DNA of 6,082 nucleotides from Clostridiales bacterium (GTDB lineage Bacteria > Bacillota > Clostridia > Christensenellales > CAG-138). The stretch spans positions 1 through 6,082 of the forward strand of contig WRCT01000117.1 of NCBI GenBank assembly GCA_009783775.1. Direction: 5' to 3'. Below the pieces are notes generated by a model. It was not told the DNA's origin and ran no database searches. It worked only from the letters and a program-made list of their open reading frames with translations. Both the position numbers and the translations under genes were made by a program. Below, in pieces: positions 5,925 through 6,082 of this stretch (position 1 is its first letter; each line of letters opens with the position of its first letter).

Positions 5925-5983
5925 GGATTGCTTCGTCGTGGTGCTTTCATTATTATGTTGCCTTTGTGCTCCTCGCAATGACG
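5925..5983. repeat. Interspersed ATTGC/GCAAT element
   Basis: The ends read GGATTGCTTCGTCG (5925-5938) and CTCGCAATGACG (5972-5983), with ATTGC/GCAAT as inverted ends. Elements with a CATTGCGAGGAGC end and a GACGAAGCAATCC end are widespread in bacterial genomes and of unknown origin. The copy supplies the upstream in-frame ATG at 5950 of the membrane protein frame. A TTGCGA and a CATAAT on the minus strand (15 bases apart) could act as a weak promoter, but this is not strong enough to call. Confidence 0.6.
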
Positions 5984-6082
5984 CTACTATCTGCCTCCGT
6001 CATTGGAACCGCTGATTAAATACCCGTTCGCGTAGGGGCGATTATCAATCGCCCGCAGACTCTAATATTGGTTTTTTTCGCA
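5984..6082. other. Upstream non-coding stretch with one REP
   Basis: Beyond the ATTGC element and up to the window edge I see no gene on either strand. The only recognisable content is the REP at 6031-6056 and a short T run at 6072-6078. The T run lies about 19 bases after the hairpin, too far for a standard terminator. Confidence 0.5.
6031..6056 (+). repeat. REP palindrome upstream of the membrane protein gene
   Basis: GTAG (6032-6035) abuts GGGCGATT, loop ATC and AATCGCCC, a perfect 8-bp stem. It is the same subtype as the copy at 909-934, and the 29 bases 6028-6056 match 906-934 exactly in the same orientation, so the two copies bracket the five genes between them. Confidence 0.85.

Noticed and set aside
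5348..5950. Longer start of the membrane protein at 5950
   Set aside because: The extra 21 residues come partly from an interspersed repeat and have a poor ribosome site, while the ATG at 5887 has a canonical one.

Overview
The window looks like part of a chromosome from an anaerobic, Gram-positive clostridial (Oscillospirales-like) bacterium. This rests on three things: a selenium-type molybdenum hydroxylase, strong AAGGAG ribosome sites, and a load of short interspersed palindromes of a kind I associate with such genomes. This is inference from family knowledge, not a database match. All genes lie on the minus strand, so transcription runs from position 6082 towards position 1.

In order of transcription: a four-helix membrane protein of unknown function (5887-5348); a fused [2Fe-2S]/molybdenum hydroxylase of the selenium-dependent xanthine dehydrogenase type (5305-2759); a zinc-ribbon protein with one membrane helix (2636-2058); a frameshifted REP-associated tyrosine transposase, RAYT (2045-1486); a DUF4275-like small protein (1473-976); and the N-terminal 293 codons of uvrB (881 to the window edge). 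By eye, uvrB and the hydroxylase are G+C-rich. The four smaller genes are clearly richer in A+T, so they look like accessory genes set among core-type genes.

The most notable part is the repeat layer. At least six elements share one design: a GTAG tetranucleotide directly abutting a palindrome, which is the known layout of REP sequences served by RAYT transposases. Three lie inside the transposase gene and are translated. One of these has lost a single base from its G run, and that loss alone splits the transposase into two frames. Another supplies the stop codon of the hydroxylase. The inner base pairs of the palindromes differ between copies but always stay complementary. Two copies identical over 29 bases bracket the whole block from 906 to 6056.

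Three other repeats (a TTAGGGG heptad array, an AAGTTTCGCC inverted repeat and an ATTGC/GCAAT element) sit at the two ends of the membrane protein gene and rewrite its C-terminal tail and its apparent start. I see no defence system, CRISPR array, tRNA or rRNA. The novelty here is in the interplay of REPs with coding ends and with their own transposase.
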